A DNA stretch of 38,712 bases from Oscillibacter sp. (lineage in GTDB: Bacteria > Bacillota > Clostridia > Oscillospirales > Oscillospiraceae), in the NCBI GenBank assembly GCA_014799915.1, contig JAAVHD010000071.1, positions 1 through 38,712 on the forward strand, written 5' to 3'. The notes beneath the pieces were generated by a model that saw nothing but the letters and a program-made list of their open reading frames with translations, searched no databases and was not told the origin of the DNA. Below are positions 23,754-32,259 of this stretch, one piece after another. A program made the position numbers and the translations under genes. The first letter of the stretch is position 1; every line of letters starts with the position of its first letter.

Positions 23754-23806
23754 GAAGCGGGGATTTATCCCCGCTTCATGGTTTACGGCCTCGGCCGTAA
23801 ACCATG
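23754..23806 (+). promoter_or_regulatory. Twin palindromes in the opp leader
   Basis: GAAGCGGGGAT/ATCCCCGCTTC (23754-23777) is followed directly by CATGGTTTACGGC/GCCGTAAACCATG with loop CTCG (23777-23806). Both start within about 15-40 bases of the expected transcription start. They may be operators or 5' stabilising hairpins; no T-run follows the second. Confidence 0.6.
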
Positions 23807-23864
23807 AGCCGTTTTGATTGGCCCGGTTTTCTATGACGGCACGTCTCATGGAGGATCCGAAAAT

Positions 23865-26240
23865 ATGGAAAAGGAGAACAAACAAAAAATGAAGAAGCTT
23901 CTGGCGCTTGCGCTTGCGCTGGTGATGGTCCTCTCCATCGCCGGATGCGGCAGCAAGGACAACAACAGCACCGGAGGGCAGACCGATACCCCCTCCAACA
24001 CGGACAGCAGCAATACCGGCGGTGACGCCGCCCAGACCGCCGACGGCGTGGGCCGCTACACCTACACCGCTGTAAGCGCCGACCCCAATACCTGGAGCCC
24101 CACCGACTGGGTGAACTCCGAGGAAGGTGACTACTGGAGCTGGTGTGTAACCTGGCTGTGGGACTATATGATCAATGATACCGGCGACGGCTATAAGATC
24201 GTATCCACCGGCGCCACCGAGCTGCCCATCGACGTCACCGCCAGCCTCACCGCGGAGCAGAAGGCCCTGTACGGCCTTCCTGCGGACGCCGCCGAGGGCT
24301 ACGCATGGCAGATCGAGCTCAACGACCAGCTCTGCTGGGAGGACGGCCAGAAGATCACCGCCGACGACTATATCTACACCCTCCAGCAGTTCCTGAATCC
24401 CGAGATGAGCAACTACCGCGCCTCCCAGTGGTACAGCGGCACCACCGCTATTGCCAACGCCAAGGCGTACTACAACAGCAACCACGCCGGTGAGATCGGC
24501 TTTGTCTCCAGCCTGGGCGATCTGGGCTACGCCTCCGTTGAGGAGGCCCAGGCGGACGGCTACACCGAGTTCGGCGTGGACATGGACGACTTCTGGGGCA
24601 TCTCCGAGGCGGGCATTGTCTCCATCACCGACGAGACCGAGTACCGCGACGATTACGTTGAGGACGAGAGCGACCCGGAGGCCTATGTCTCCGGCAAGTA
24701 CCTCTATGAGACCTACCTCGCCCCCGGCTGCGACTATGAGAGCTACACCGCCGATGAAGTCTATGTAGGCGAAGTTCTGGAAGCTGCCACCTGGGACCAG
24801 GTGGGCGTCATCAAGAACGGCGACTACTCCTTCACCGTCGTCCTGTCCTATCCCCAGACTCCGTTCTATGCCGTCTACGGCCTCCAGGGTCTGGTGTGCG
24901 TCCGTGAGGACCTGTACGAGGCCAACAAGCAGAAGACCGGCGATATCGTCAAGTCCTCCTACGGCACCTCCCCCGATAAGTTCATGTCCTACGGCCCCTA
25001 CAAGCTCACCACCTATCAGGCCGACAAGGAGCTGCGTTTCACCAAGAATGAGAACTGGTGGGGCTATAGTTCCGAGATCTACGAGGGCATGTACCAGACC
25101 ACGGATATCAACTACCTCATCATGAATGACCACGCTACCGAGATGAACCTGTTCCTCCAGGGCAACCTGAGTGCGCAGGGCCTGACCTCCGACGATATGG
25201 CCACCTACGGCAGCAGCGACTATATCTACTTCACCCCCGAGACCTACACCTGGAAGTGGTCCTTCACCACCGATCTGGAGAAGCTCAAGAGCGAGGAGAC
25301 CTCCGGCGAGAACCACTCCATCCTGCACTATCAGGACTTCCGCGAGGCCATTTCCTGGGCCGTTGACCGCCAGGACTACACGGCCTCCTGCACCGCCGCC
25401 GGTCTTCCGTCCTTCGGCCTGCTCAGCGACGTCTATGTGTGCGACCCCGACACCGGCGAGACCTACCGCTCCAACCAGTACGCCGAGGCGGCCCTGTGCC
25501 GTGTGTACGGTGCCAGCAGCGTGGACCAGATCACCGGCTATGACGTGGCGAAGGCTTCCGCCCTGCTCCAGTCCGCCTATGACCAGTGCCTTGCCGACGG
25601 GAACATCTCCGATACCGACAGGGTGGTCCTGGACTTCCACCAGTACGGCAGCGATGACTTCTACGTCAAGATCACCAACTTCGTCCAGGCGGCTCTGGAC
25701 AAGGCGGCCGTGGGCACCAGCCTGGAGGGCCGGATCACCATCAATCTGGTGGAGGACCCGGACTACTACGACAACATGAAGAACGGCCTGTGCGACATCT
25801 CCATGCCCGGCTGGGGCGGCTCCGATATGGACCCCTACGCCATGATGGAGTGCTGGTGCGTCAGCGGCGTGCTGCTGGAGCCCTACGGCTTTGATCCCTA
25901 CACCGAGACGACCACCATCACCGTTAACGGCGAGGAGATGACCAAGACCTTCAACGCATGGTATGAGGCCCTGTGCATGGGCGAGTACGTCAATGCCAGT
26001 ACCGACACCCGCAACCAGATCCTGGCCGGTATGGAGGAGGGGATGCTGAAGCTGTACTTTACCATTCCCATCTATGACGCCAACTACGCCACCCTTTACT
26101 CCCAGCGCATTGTGCTGGGCAGCGAGGAGTATATCAACTCCCTGGTGGGCCGCGGCGGCGTTGCGGCAATGACCTACACCATGGACGACGCGGAGTGGTC
26201 CGCCTACTGCGCCTCTCAGAACAACCAGCTCACGTATTAA
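23865..26240 (+). CDS. Peptide ABC transporter substrate-binding lipoprotein
   Basis: A 791-aa OppA-type (SBP_bac_5) protein. The ATG at 23865 has GGAGG ten bases upstream; an ATG at 23889 is possible. The signal peptide ends in a lipobox (LSIAGC), so the mature protein is anchored by a lipidated cysteine, followed by a Ser/Thr/Asn-rich linker. Family features include the peptide-binding core with ISWAVDRQDY. It is longer than the usual 540-600 residues, with extra acidic segments between about 180 and 320. It delivers peptides to the OppB/OppC channel encoded next. A TTG reading at 23814 lies upstream and is not favoured. Confidence 0.92.
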   Translation: MEKENKQKMKKLLALALALVMVLSIAGCGSKDNNSTGGQTDTPSNTDSSNTGGDAAQTADGVGRYTYTAVSADPNTWSPTDWVNSEEGDYWSWCVTWLWDYMINDTGDGYKIVSTGATELPIDVTASLTAEQKALYGLPADAAEGYAWQIELNDQLCWEDGQKITADDYIYTLQQFLNPEMSNYRASQWYSGTTAIANAKAYYNSNHAGEIGFVSSLGDLGYASVEEAQADGYTEFGVDMDDFWGISEAGIVSITDETEYRDDYVEDESDPEAYVSGKYLYETYLAPGCDYESYTADEVYVGEVLEAATWDQVGVIKNGDYSFTVVLSYPQTPFYAVYGLQGLVCVREDLYEANKQKTGDIVKSSYGTSPDKFMSYGPYKLTTYQADKELRFTKNENWWGYSSEIYEGMYQTTDINYLIMNDHATEMNLFLQGNLSAQGLTSDDMATYGSSDYIYFTPETYTWKWSFTTDLEKLKSEETSGENHSILHYQDFREAISWAVDRQDYTASCTAAGLPSFGLLSDVYVCDPDTGETYRSNQYAEAALCRVYGASSVDQITGYDVAKASALLQSAYDQCLADGNISDTDRVVLDFHQYGSDDFYVKITNFVQAALDKAAVGTSLEGRITINLVEDPDYYDNMKNGLCDISMPGWGGSDMDPYAMMECWCVSGVLLEPYGFDPYTETTTITVNGEEMTKTFNAWYEALCMGEYVNASTDTRNQILAGMEEGMLKLYFTIPIYDANYATLYSQRIVLGSEEYINSLVGRGGVAAMTYTMDDAEWSAYCASQNNQLTY

Positions 26241-26283
26241 GAGGTTTTACCCACTGGATGCCATTTGATCATCCGTTATGATC

Positions 26284-26369
26284 GCACGGCACGGCGGCAA
26301 GGCAGTCCTGCGGACTGCCGGGACAGTTATTCGGCGAAGCCGAATGACCCCCGGGCCGCCGCGCCGTGC
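26284..26369 (+). promoter_or_regulatory. Branched RNA structure between binding protein and permease
   Basis: Outer stem 26284-26298 pairs with 26355-26369 (one mismatch in 15). Inside are two hairpins: GGCAGTCC/GGACTGCC (26301-26319) and GTTATTCGGC/GCCGAATGAC (26326-26348). A three-way fold here could protect the upstream binding-protein mRNA and lower permease expression, as intercistronic elements do in other binding-protein operons. Confidence 0.65.
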
Positions 26370-26419
26370 GCTTATTTTCAAGAGAAAAACCGTGAGAAGT
26401 TGAGAAAGGCGCTGTAACA

Positions 26420-27391
26420 ATGATTAAGTACATTTTGAAAAGAATCGGACTGATGATCGTCAGCATGTTCATCATCATGACCATGCTGTTCGTTCTCATC
26501 CGTCTGCTCCCCAACCCCGTCGTAGCGGTCCAGGGCGGTATGGACGCCGCTCTCCGCGAGATGCGGGATGCCTGGGGCTACAATGACCCCCTGATGGTCC
26601 AGTACGGGGTATTCCTGAAAAAGGTGTTCACCGAGTTTGACTGGGGCTTCTGCACCACCATGGGCACCTTCCTCCAGCCGGTGACCGAGTATCTGATCAG
26701 TAAGCTGCCCCCCACCATCTATGTCAACGTGTTTTCCGTAATCTTTTCCATCCCCCTGGGCGTGATCTTCGGCATACTGGCCGCCGTGTTCAAGAACAAG
26801 TGGCAGGACCAGGTGATCAATGTCTTCATTATCATCTTCATCTCCGTCCCGTCCTTTGTTTACGCCTTTTTGCTGCAATATATCGTAGGCTTCAAGCTGG
26901 GCTGGTGCCCGCTGGTGTTCGCCAGCGGCACGGATTACTTCTCGTGGCCCATGTTCCACTCCGCCATCATGCCCATCCTGGCCCTGTCCTTCGGCACTAT
27001 CGCCGGGAACATGCGTCTGGTCCGGGCGGAGCTCAGCGAGACGCTGACCACGGACTACATGCTCCTGGCCCGGACCAAGGGCCTCACTCGGGGACAGGCC
27101 ATCAGCCGGCACGCTCTGCGCAACTCCATGGTGCCCCTGATGCCCAGCTTCCTGGCGGACGTGCTCTATGTCATCGCTGGCTCGCTGATTATTGAGCAAA
27201 TCTTCGCCATCCCGGGCATCGGCAAGACCTATCTCCAGTCCATCAACCAGCGGGACTACAGCGTGTTTATGGCCATCAGCATGTTCTATGTGGCCATCGG
27301 TCTGGTGGCGGGGATTATCTTCGATCTGAGTTATGGCTTCATTGATCCCCGCATCCGTATGGGAGGAGGTAAGACAAATGAGCTCTCCTGA
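26420..27391 (+). CDS. Oligopeptide ABC transporter permease OppB-like
   Basis: A 323-aa inner-membrane permease with the N-terminal helix MIKYILKRIGLMIVSMF and five further helices. The EAA-type coupling loop near residues 200-230 (ARTKGLTRGQAISRHALRN) docks with the ATPases. It forms the channel with the OppC-like protein, whose ATG overlaps its last 14 bases. The family length is normal. Confidence 0.93.
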   Translation: MIKYILKRIGLMIVSMFIIMTMLFVLIRLLPNPVVAVQGGMDAALREMRDAWGYNDPLMVQYGVFLKKVFTEFDWGFCTTMGTFLQPVTEYLISKLPPTIYVNVFSVIFSIPLGVIFGILAAVFKNKWQDQVINVFIIIFISVPSFVYAFLLQYIVGFKLGWCPLVFASGTDYFSWPMFHSAIMPILALSFGTIAGNMRLVRAELSETLTTDYMLLARTKGLTRGQAISRHALRNSMVPLMPSFLADVLYVIAGSLIIEQIFAIPGIGKTYLQSINQRDYSVFMAISMFYVAIGLVAGIIFDLSYGFIDPRIRMGGGKTNELS

Positions 27392-28859
27392 TAAGAACAC
27401 CCAATACGAATCGATCCCAAAGGAAAAATTCCAGTTCGTGCAGCTGGACAAGAAGCTCCACGACGTGGAGTTCAAAACCAAGCCCGTGGGGTACTTCCAG
27501 GACGCCATGCGCCGCTTCGCCCGCAACAAGGGCTCCGTGGTCTGCGCGGTGATCCTTCTGATCCTGATCCTATACGCGATCCTGGCGCCCATGCTCTCCG
27601 TCTATCACGGCTATATCCAGGACCCCTACTACTCCTACGCCCTGCCCAAGTTCAGCGCCCAGAATTCCCCCGGCTTCTGGAACGGGTGCAGCACCCAGGA
27701 CATAAACCAGCAGTCCTATGACTACTACTCCGGCATTCCCGGCGCGGTGGTGGAGCTCAAGGAGACCTACGAGCAGGAGGTCGCGGGCCGGTCCCAGACC
27801 ATGTATAAGGTGGTGCTGGACTCCTATATGAAGGTGGGTTACGTCTATTTCCGCCTGTCGCCCGCGGAGTACCAGGCCGCGCTGGACTACCAGGAGGAGA
27901 CCGGTATCCAGCTGCTCTACCCCATGATCAACGATTCCCTCGTCAAGAATCCGGCCTACAAGTCGGACCCCAACGCCTGGTTCCTGACCAACCAGAAGGG
28001 CGTGGCCCAGCGGGACGGGAACGGCGAGGTGCAGAACATCTACCTCACCGACGAGTCCTCGCCGGACGGCTTCGCCTACTACCGGACGAAGGCGGACGGG
28101 GCCCAGTATGAGATCCGCACCCTCTATTACAACTGGTACGTCTACCAGAACGGCCATGAGCCCTGCTTCCTGTTCGGAGCCGACGGGTACGGCTACGACA
28201 TCTTCAGCCGTCTGGGCACCGGCGCACGGCTGAGCCTGACCATCTCCGTGGCCGCCGCCGTGCTCAACCTGATCCTGGGCATCATCATCGGCGCGCTGGA
28301 GGGCTACTACGGCGGCACCTTCGACCTGCTGATGGAGCGGGTGAAGGACATCCTCTACGAGGTCCCGGATGTGGTGTTTATGATCCTGTTCCAGATGTAT
28401 CTGGCCAAGAAGCTGGGGTCCCTGTTCGCCCTGTTCATCGCCTTTATCGTGTACGGCTGGATGGGCACGTCCTCCACCGTCCGCGCCCAGTTCTACCGCT
28501 TCAAGGGCCAGGAGTACGTCATGGCCGCCCGGACCCTGGGGGCCAAGGACAGCCGTCTGATCTTCCGGCACATCCTGCCCAACGCGGCGGGCTTCATCAT
28601 CACCGCCTCGGTGCTGAGCATCCCCGGCATCATCTTCTCCGAGGCCACCTACTCCTACCTGGGTATCGTGAACCTCCAGTCCTCCACGCTGACCAGCGTG
28701 GGCACCATGATGGAGAACGGGCAGAGCACCCTTTCCACCTACCCCCACAGTCTGTTCTTCCCGGCGGCGTTCCTCTCCATCCTGCTGATCTGCTTCAACA
28801 TCTTCGGCAACGGACTGCGCGACGCATTCAACCCGTCGCTGCGTGGATCGGAGGAATAA
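27378..28859 (+). CDS. Oligopeptide ABC transporter permease OppC-like with large ectodomain
   Basis: A 493-aa permease; the ATG at 27378 has GGAGGAGGT upstream and overlaps oppB. After a cytoplasmic N-terminus and helix 1 (about 53-73) there is an extracellular segment of about 200 residues (75-275), then the usual five helices and the coupling loop (ARTLGAKDSRLIFRHILPN). Typical OppC is about 300 aa, so the extra ectodomain is the unusual feature. It could help to dock the oversized binding protein. Confidence 0.92.
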   Translation: MSSPDKNTQYESIPKEKFQFVQLDKKLHDVEFKTKPVGYFQDAMRRFARNKGSVVCAVILLILILYAILAPMLSVYHGYIQDPYYSYALPKFSAQNSPGFWNGCSTQDINQQSYDYYSGIPGAVVELKETYEQEVAGRSQTMYKVVLDSYMKVGYVYFRLSPAEYQAALDYQEETGIQLLYPMINDSLVKNPAYKSDPNAWFLTNQKGVAQRDGNGEVQNIYLTDESSPDGFAYYRTKADGAQYEIRTLYYNWYVYQNGHEPCFLFGADGYGYDIFSRLGTGARLSLTISVAAAVLNLILGIIIGALEGYYGGTFDLLMERVKDILYEVPDVVFMILFQMYLAKKLGSLFALFIAFIVYGWMGTSSTVRAQFYRFKGQEYVMAARTLGAKDSRLIFRHILPNAAGFIITASVLSIPGIIFSEATYSYLGIVNLQSSTLTSVGTMMENGQSTLSTYPHSLFFPAAFLSILLICFNIFGNGLRDAFNPSLRGSEE

Positions 28860-28862
28860 GCG

Positions 28863-30482
28863 ATGAGTAAAGCGTTAGAAGTAAAAAATCTGAAAATTTC
28901 CTTCCGCACCAACAACGGCACCGTCAAGGCCGTCCGGGACATCAGCTTCGACCTGGAAAAGGGCGAGACACTGTGCATCGTGGGCGAGTCCGGCTCGGGC
29001 AAGTCCGTGACGGCCAAGTCCGTCCTGGGCATCCTGGCGGGCAACAGCATCGTGGAGGGAGGAGAGATCCTCTACCATGGCCGGGACCTGCTCAAGACCA
29101 GCGAGGCCGAGTTCAACAATATCCGCGGCAACGATATCACCATGATCTTCCAGGACCCCCTCTCCTCCCTGGACCCCATCATGCGCATCGGCAAGCAGAT
29201 GACCGAGGCCACCATCCTCAACGGAAAGACCCGGTGCAAGAAGGCAAAGAAGCGGTTCAATCATGAGATGGCGCAGTTGAAAAAGGAGCTTCTGGCGGTG
29301 GGCTGTCCGAAGGAGGAAGTCCAGTCCCAGTTGGCCGCCTTTGAGAAGCTGGCACGGGAGGGCGGCAAGCGCCGGAGCGCCTACGAGACCGCCCGTGACT
29401 ACGCCGAATCCGCCGTCACCACCATCGAACGGACCCAGGTGGACCTGCACCGTGACAACGTGGAGCTGATCCGCGGCGACTGCCGGGAGCTGAGCAAACA
29501 GCTGGACCGGGCCTGCGGCGGCGAGTTCATCCTGAAGGATGATCCGGACATGAGCCGCTTCGCGGGGCAGATCCGCAGTATGGAAAAGAGCTATGACCAC
29601 GGCGGGCGCAAGTCGCTGGAAACCGCCCTCACGGAGGGCAAGGGCCTGCTGGAAACAGCTCTTTCCCGGGAGATGCCGGACTTCTACGCTGGGGAGCCGA
29701 TGCGGGCGAAACTCCTCGCCAATGTGGAAAAGCTGGCCCCGGGCCAGGGGGAAAAGCGTCTGGAATCGCTCCAGGATGCTGCCTTCGACATGGTCAACAC
29801 TGTCACCAAACAGATCGCCTACGACAAAGCCATCCGCATCATGGAGGACGTGGGCATCAAGGAACCGGAAAAGCGGTTCAAGCAGTACCCCTTCGAGTTT
29901 TCCGGCGGTATGCGCCAGCGCATCGTCATCGCTATTGCTATCGCTGCCAACCCAGACCTGCTGATCTGCGACGAGCCCACCACGGCCCTGGATGTGACCA
30001 TCCAGGCACAGATCCTGGAGCTCATCAACGAGATCAAGCGGAAGCGAAACCTCAGCGTCATCTTCATCACCCACGACCTGGGTGTGGTGGCCAACATGGC
30101 CGACAAGGTGGCCGTCATGTACGCCGGAAAGATCGTGGAATACGGCACGGCGGAGGATGTGTTCTACTCCCCCGCCCACCCTTACACCTGGGCGCTTCTC
30201 GCCTCCATGCCGGACCTGGACACCAAGGAGAAGCTGGAGGCCATCCCCGGCACGCCGCCCAACATGATCCATCCCCCGGAGGGCGACGCCTTTGCCGAGC
30301 GCAACCACTACGCCATGCAGATCGACTTTGAGCGTCAGCCGCCGCCCTTCAGGATCTCGGACACCCACTGGGCGGCCACGTGGCTGCTGCATCCCGACGC
30401 GCCGAAGGTGGAGCCGCCCAAGGCGGTGACGGACCGCATCAAGCGAATGAAAGAACTGGAGGCGGCATCTGATGGGAATTGA
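28863..30482 (+). CDS. Oligopeptide ABC transporter ATPase OppD-like with 200-residue insertion
   Basis: A 539-aa ATPase against about 330 in the family. Walker A GESGSGKS (41-48), Q-loop FQDP (96-99), signature FSGGMRQR (346-353), Walker B LLICDEP (366-372) and switch His in FITHDLG are intact. The C-terminal OppD/F extension carries PGTPPNMIHPPEGDAF but lacks the iron-sulphur-type cysteines often seen there. An insertion of about 200 charged, helical residues (121-318) lies between the Q-loop and the signature, in the region that contacts the permease. Confidence 0.9.
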   Translation: MSKALEVKNLKISFRTNNGTVKAVRDISFDLEKGETLCIVGESGSGKSVTAKSVLGILAGNSIVEGGEILYHGRDLLKTSEAEFNNIRGNDITMIFQDPLSSLDPIMRIGKQMTEATILNGKTRCKKAKKRFNHEMAQLKKELLAVGCPKEEVQSQLAAFEKLAREGGKRRSAYETARDYAESAVTTIERTQVDLHRDNVELIRGDCRELSKQLDRACGGEFILKDDPDMSRFAGQIRSMEKSYDHGGRKSLETALTEGKGLLETALSREMPDFYAGEPMRAKLLANVEKLAPGQGEKRLESLQDAAFDMVNTVTKQIAYDKAIRIMEDVGIKEPEKRFKQYPFEFSGGMRQRIVIAIAIAANPDLLICDEPTTALDVTIQAQILELINEIKRKRNLSVIFITHDLGVVANMADKVAVMYAGKIVEYGTAEDVFYSPAHPYTWALLASMPDLDTKEKLEAIPGTPPNMIHPPEGDAFAERNHYAMQIDFERQPPPFRISDTHWAATWLLHPDAPKVEPPKAVTDRIKRMKELEAASDGN

Positions 30483-31587
30483 TCATGCAACAACGGCCGT
30501 GCAGGACGATGTGATCCTGGATGTGCGGCATCTCAAGCAGTATTTCGGCAAGGCCGACTTCAAGGCGGTGGATGACGTCAGCTTTTCCGTAAAAAAGGGT
30601 GAAGTGTTCGGGCTGGTGGGCGAATCCGGCTGTGGAAAGACTACCACGGGCCGCTCCATTATCCGTCTCTACAACATCACCTCCGGGGACGTGTACTTCA
30701 AGGGCCGGCGCATTGCCGCCGGGACACGGTCCTATACGGACGCCATCGCGGCAGAGAAAAAAGCCTCCGCCTCACGGGTGGAGGAACTGAAAAAGGCCGG
30801 AAACCAGGACGCGGTACGGAAGGAGCAGGAGCGCCTGTCGGCGTTCATCCGGGAGCAGAAGGCCGCCATGGCCCAGGCCAAAGCGGACCAGAAGCAGGCG
30901 GATAAGGAGAAGCTGTCCACCAAGATCCAGATGATCTTCCAGGACCCCATCGCGTCCCTGAACCCCCGCATGACGGTCCGTGAGATCATTGCCGAGGGCC
31001 TGCGGATCCAGGGCGTCAAGGACGAGAATTTCATCAACGAGCAGGTCTATAAAATGCTGGAAACGGTTGGCTTGGTACGGGAGCACGCGGACCGGTATCC
31101 CCATGAGTTCTCCGGCGGACAGCGCCAGCGTATCGGCATCGCCCGGGCCATCATCATGAACCCGGACCTGATCATCGCGGACGAGCCTATCAGCGCCCTG
31201 GACGTGTCCATCCAGGCCCAGGTCATCAATCTGCTCAACGACCTGCGAACGGAGATGGGCCTGACTATCCTGTTCATCGCCCACGATCTGTCCGTGGTAA
31301 AGTACTTCTCCGACAGGATTGCGGTCATGTACTTCGGCAAGATCGTGGAGATGGCGGATTCCGACGAGCTGTTTGCCCATCCCCTGCACCCCTACACCAA
31401 GTCCCTCCTGTCCGCCATCCCCCTGCCGGACCCCCGGTATGAGAGGCGCCGGAAGCGGATCGTCTACGAGCCGGTCCTGGACCACGACTACTCCAAGGAG
31501 GGCCCCACCTTCCGGGAGATCACGCCGGGCCACTTTGTCAGCTGCAACACCGAGGAATTCCGCCGCTATGAGGAGGCTGTAAAGTGA
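30472..31587 (+). CDS. Oligopeptide ABC transporter ATPase OppF-like with coiled-coil insertion
   Basis: A 371-aa ATPase that overlaps oppD by 11 bases. Walker A GESGCGKT (50-57), Q-loop FQDP (156-159), signature FSGGQRQR (213-220) and Walker B LIIADEP are intact. A lysine- and alanine-rich coiled coil of about 67 residues (82-148) is inserted before the Q-loop, at a different place from that in OppD. It probably forms the ATPase heterodimer with OppD. Confidence 0.92.
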   Translation: MGIDHATTAVQDDVILDVRHLKQYFGKADFKAVDDVSFSVKKGEVFGLVGESGCGKTTTGRSIIRLYNITSGDVYFKGRRIAAGTRSYTDAIAAEKKASASRVEELKKAGNQDAVRKEQERLSAFIREQKAAMAQAKADQKQADKEKLSTKIQMIFQDPIASLNPRMTVREIIAEGLRIQGVKDENFINEQVYKMLETVGLVREHADRYPHEFSGGQRQRIGIARAIIMNPDLIIADEPISALDVSIQAQVINLLNDLRTEMGLTILFIAHDLSVVKYFSDRIAVMYFGKIVEMADSDELFAHPLHPYTKSLLSAIPLPDPRYERRRKRIVYEPVLDHDYSKEGPTFREITPGHFVSCNTEEFRRYEEAVK

Positions 31588-31970
31588 AGCGGAAGTTGTC
31601 CGGATGGCTGGCCTGCGCCGCCGCTGCGGCGGGCATCTGCGCCGCGGTGGTGGGGTATGAGCGGAGCTATGCGGACTGGAGTCTTGTCCGCATGATCTGC
31701 GACGGATGCTTCGTTGCCGGGGTCCTGCTCCTGGGGCTGGGCGCTCTGGTCTGGGTGGCTAACTTCGGGGGCTTTACAGCCCTGGGGTATGGCTGGTATC
31801 TGCTGGTGCGGAAATTATCCTTCTCCCGCACGAAGTTTGAAGGCAGGATGTCCTATCTGGAGTACGTCCAGCAGCACGGGCAGAAAACAAAGAGCCCTGT
31901 ATGTATGCTTGTGACGGGCTTTGCCTGTATTGCTGCAGCCAGCGTGTTTTTATATCTCTGCCAGAGATAG
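31584..31970 (+). CDS. DUF3899-like small membrane protein
   Basis: A 128-aa protein starting at a GTG that overlaps the oppF stop. Three hydrophobic helices are seen (about 7-24, 39-60, 104-125), with an Arg/Lys-rich cytoplasmic loop ending in MSYLEYVQQHG. This pattern fits DUF3899 proteins of Firmicutes, whose role is unknown. The overlap places it in the opp operon; it could be a membrane partner of the transporter, but a simple passenger role is equally possible. Confidence 0.75.
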   Translation: MKRKLSGWLACAAAAAGICAAVVGYERSYADWSLVRMICDGCFVAGVLLLGLGALVWVANFGGFTALGYGWYLLVRKLSFSRTKFEGRMSYLEYVQQHGQKTKSPVCMLVTGFACIAAASVFLYLCQR

Positions 31971-32055
31971 ATTGAACAAACCTGCCCCGGAACATATCCT
32001 TTTTGAAAGAACTGCGGACATCCATTTACTCCTAATCAGGATTTAACAAGTCCAA

Positions 32056-32093
32056 ACGCAGCGGCAGGCCGTATACACGGCCTGCCGCTGCGT
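32056..32093. terminator. Terminator between opp operon and glycan cluster
   Basis: A perfect 17-bp stem (ACGCAGCGGCAGGCCGT and complement) with loop ATAC, followed by ATTTTC on the plus strand. It closes the opp operon and may also act on leftward transcripts of the glycan cluster. Confidence 0.8.
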
Positions 32094-32259
32094 ATTTTCA
32101 AAGTTGTGGTTTCATATTAAGAGCAGAGGTTTACTATTCACCAGAAAAACCTGCGTTCTTCAGGATCACCCAGAAATCCGGGTTAATATTGCTGCCCACC
32201 ACTTGATGTGCAGCAGCGGCTCCGATCAGGACCTTTCTGGCATACCCTTTTCTTCACTT

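Noticed and set aside
23559-25640. 693-codon minus-strand ORF opposite the binding-protein gene
   Set aside because: Antisense to a clear lipoprotein with promoter and lipobox; the translation is Val/Gly-rich low-complexity sequence without a start signal.
28875-30392. 505-codon minus-strand ORF opposite oppD
   Set aside because: Shadow of an ATPase gene with all ABC motifs on the other strand.
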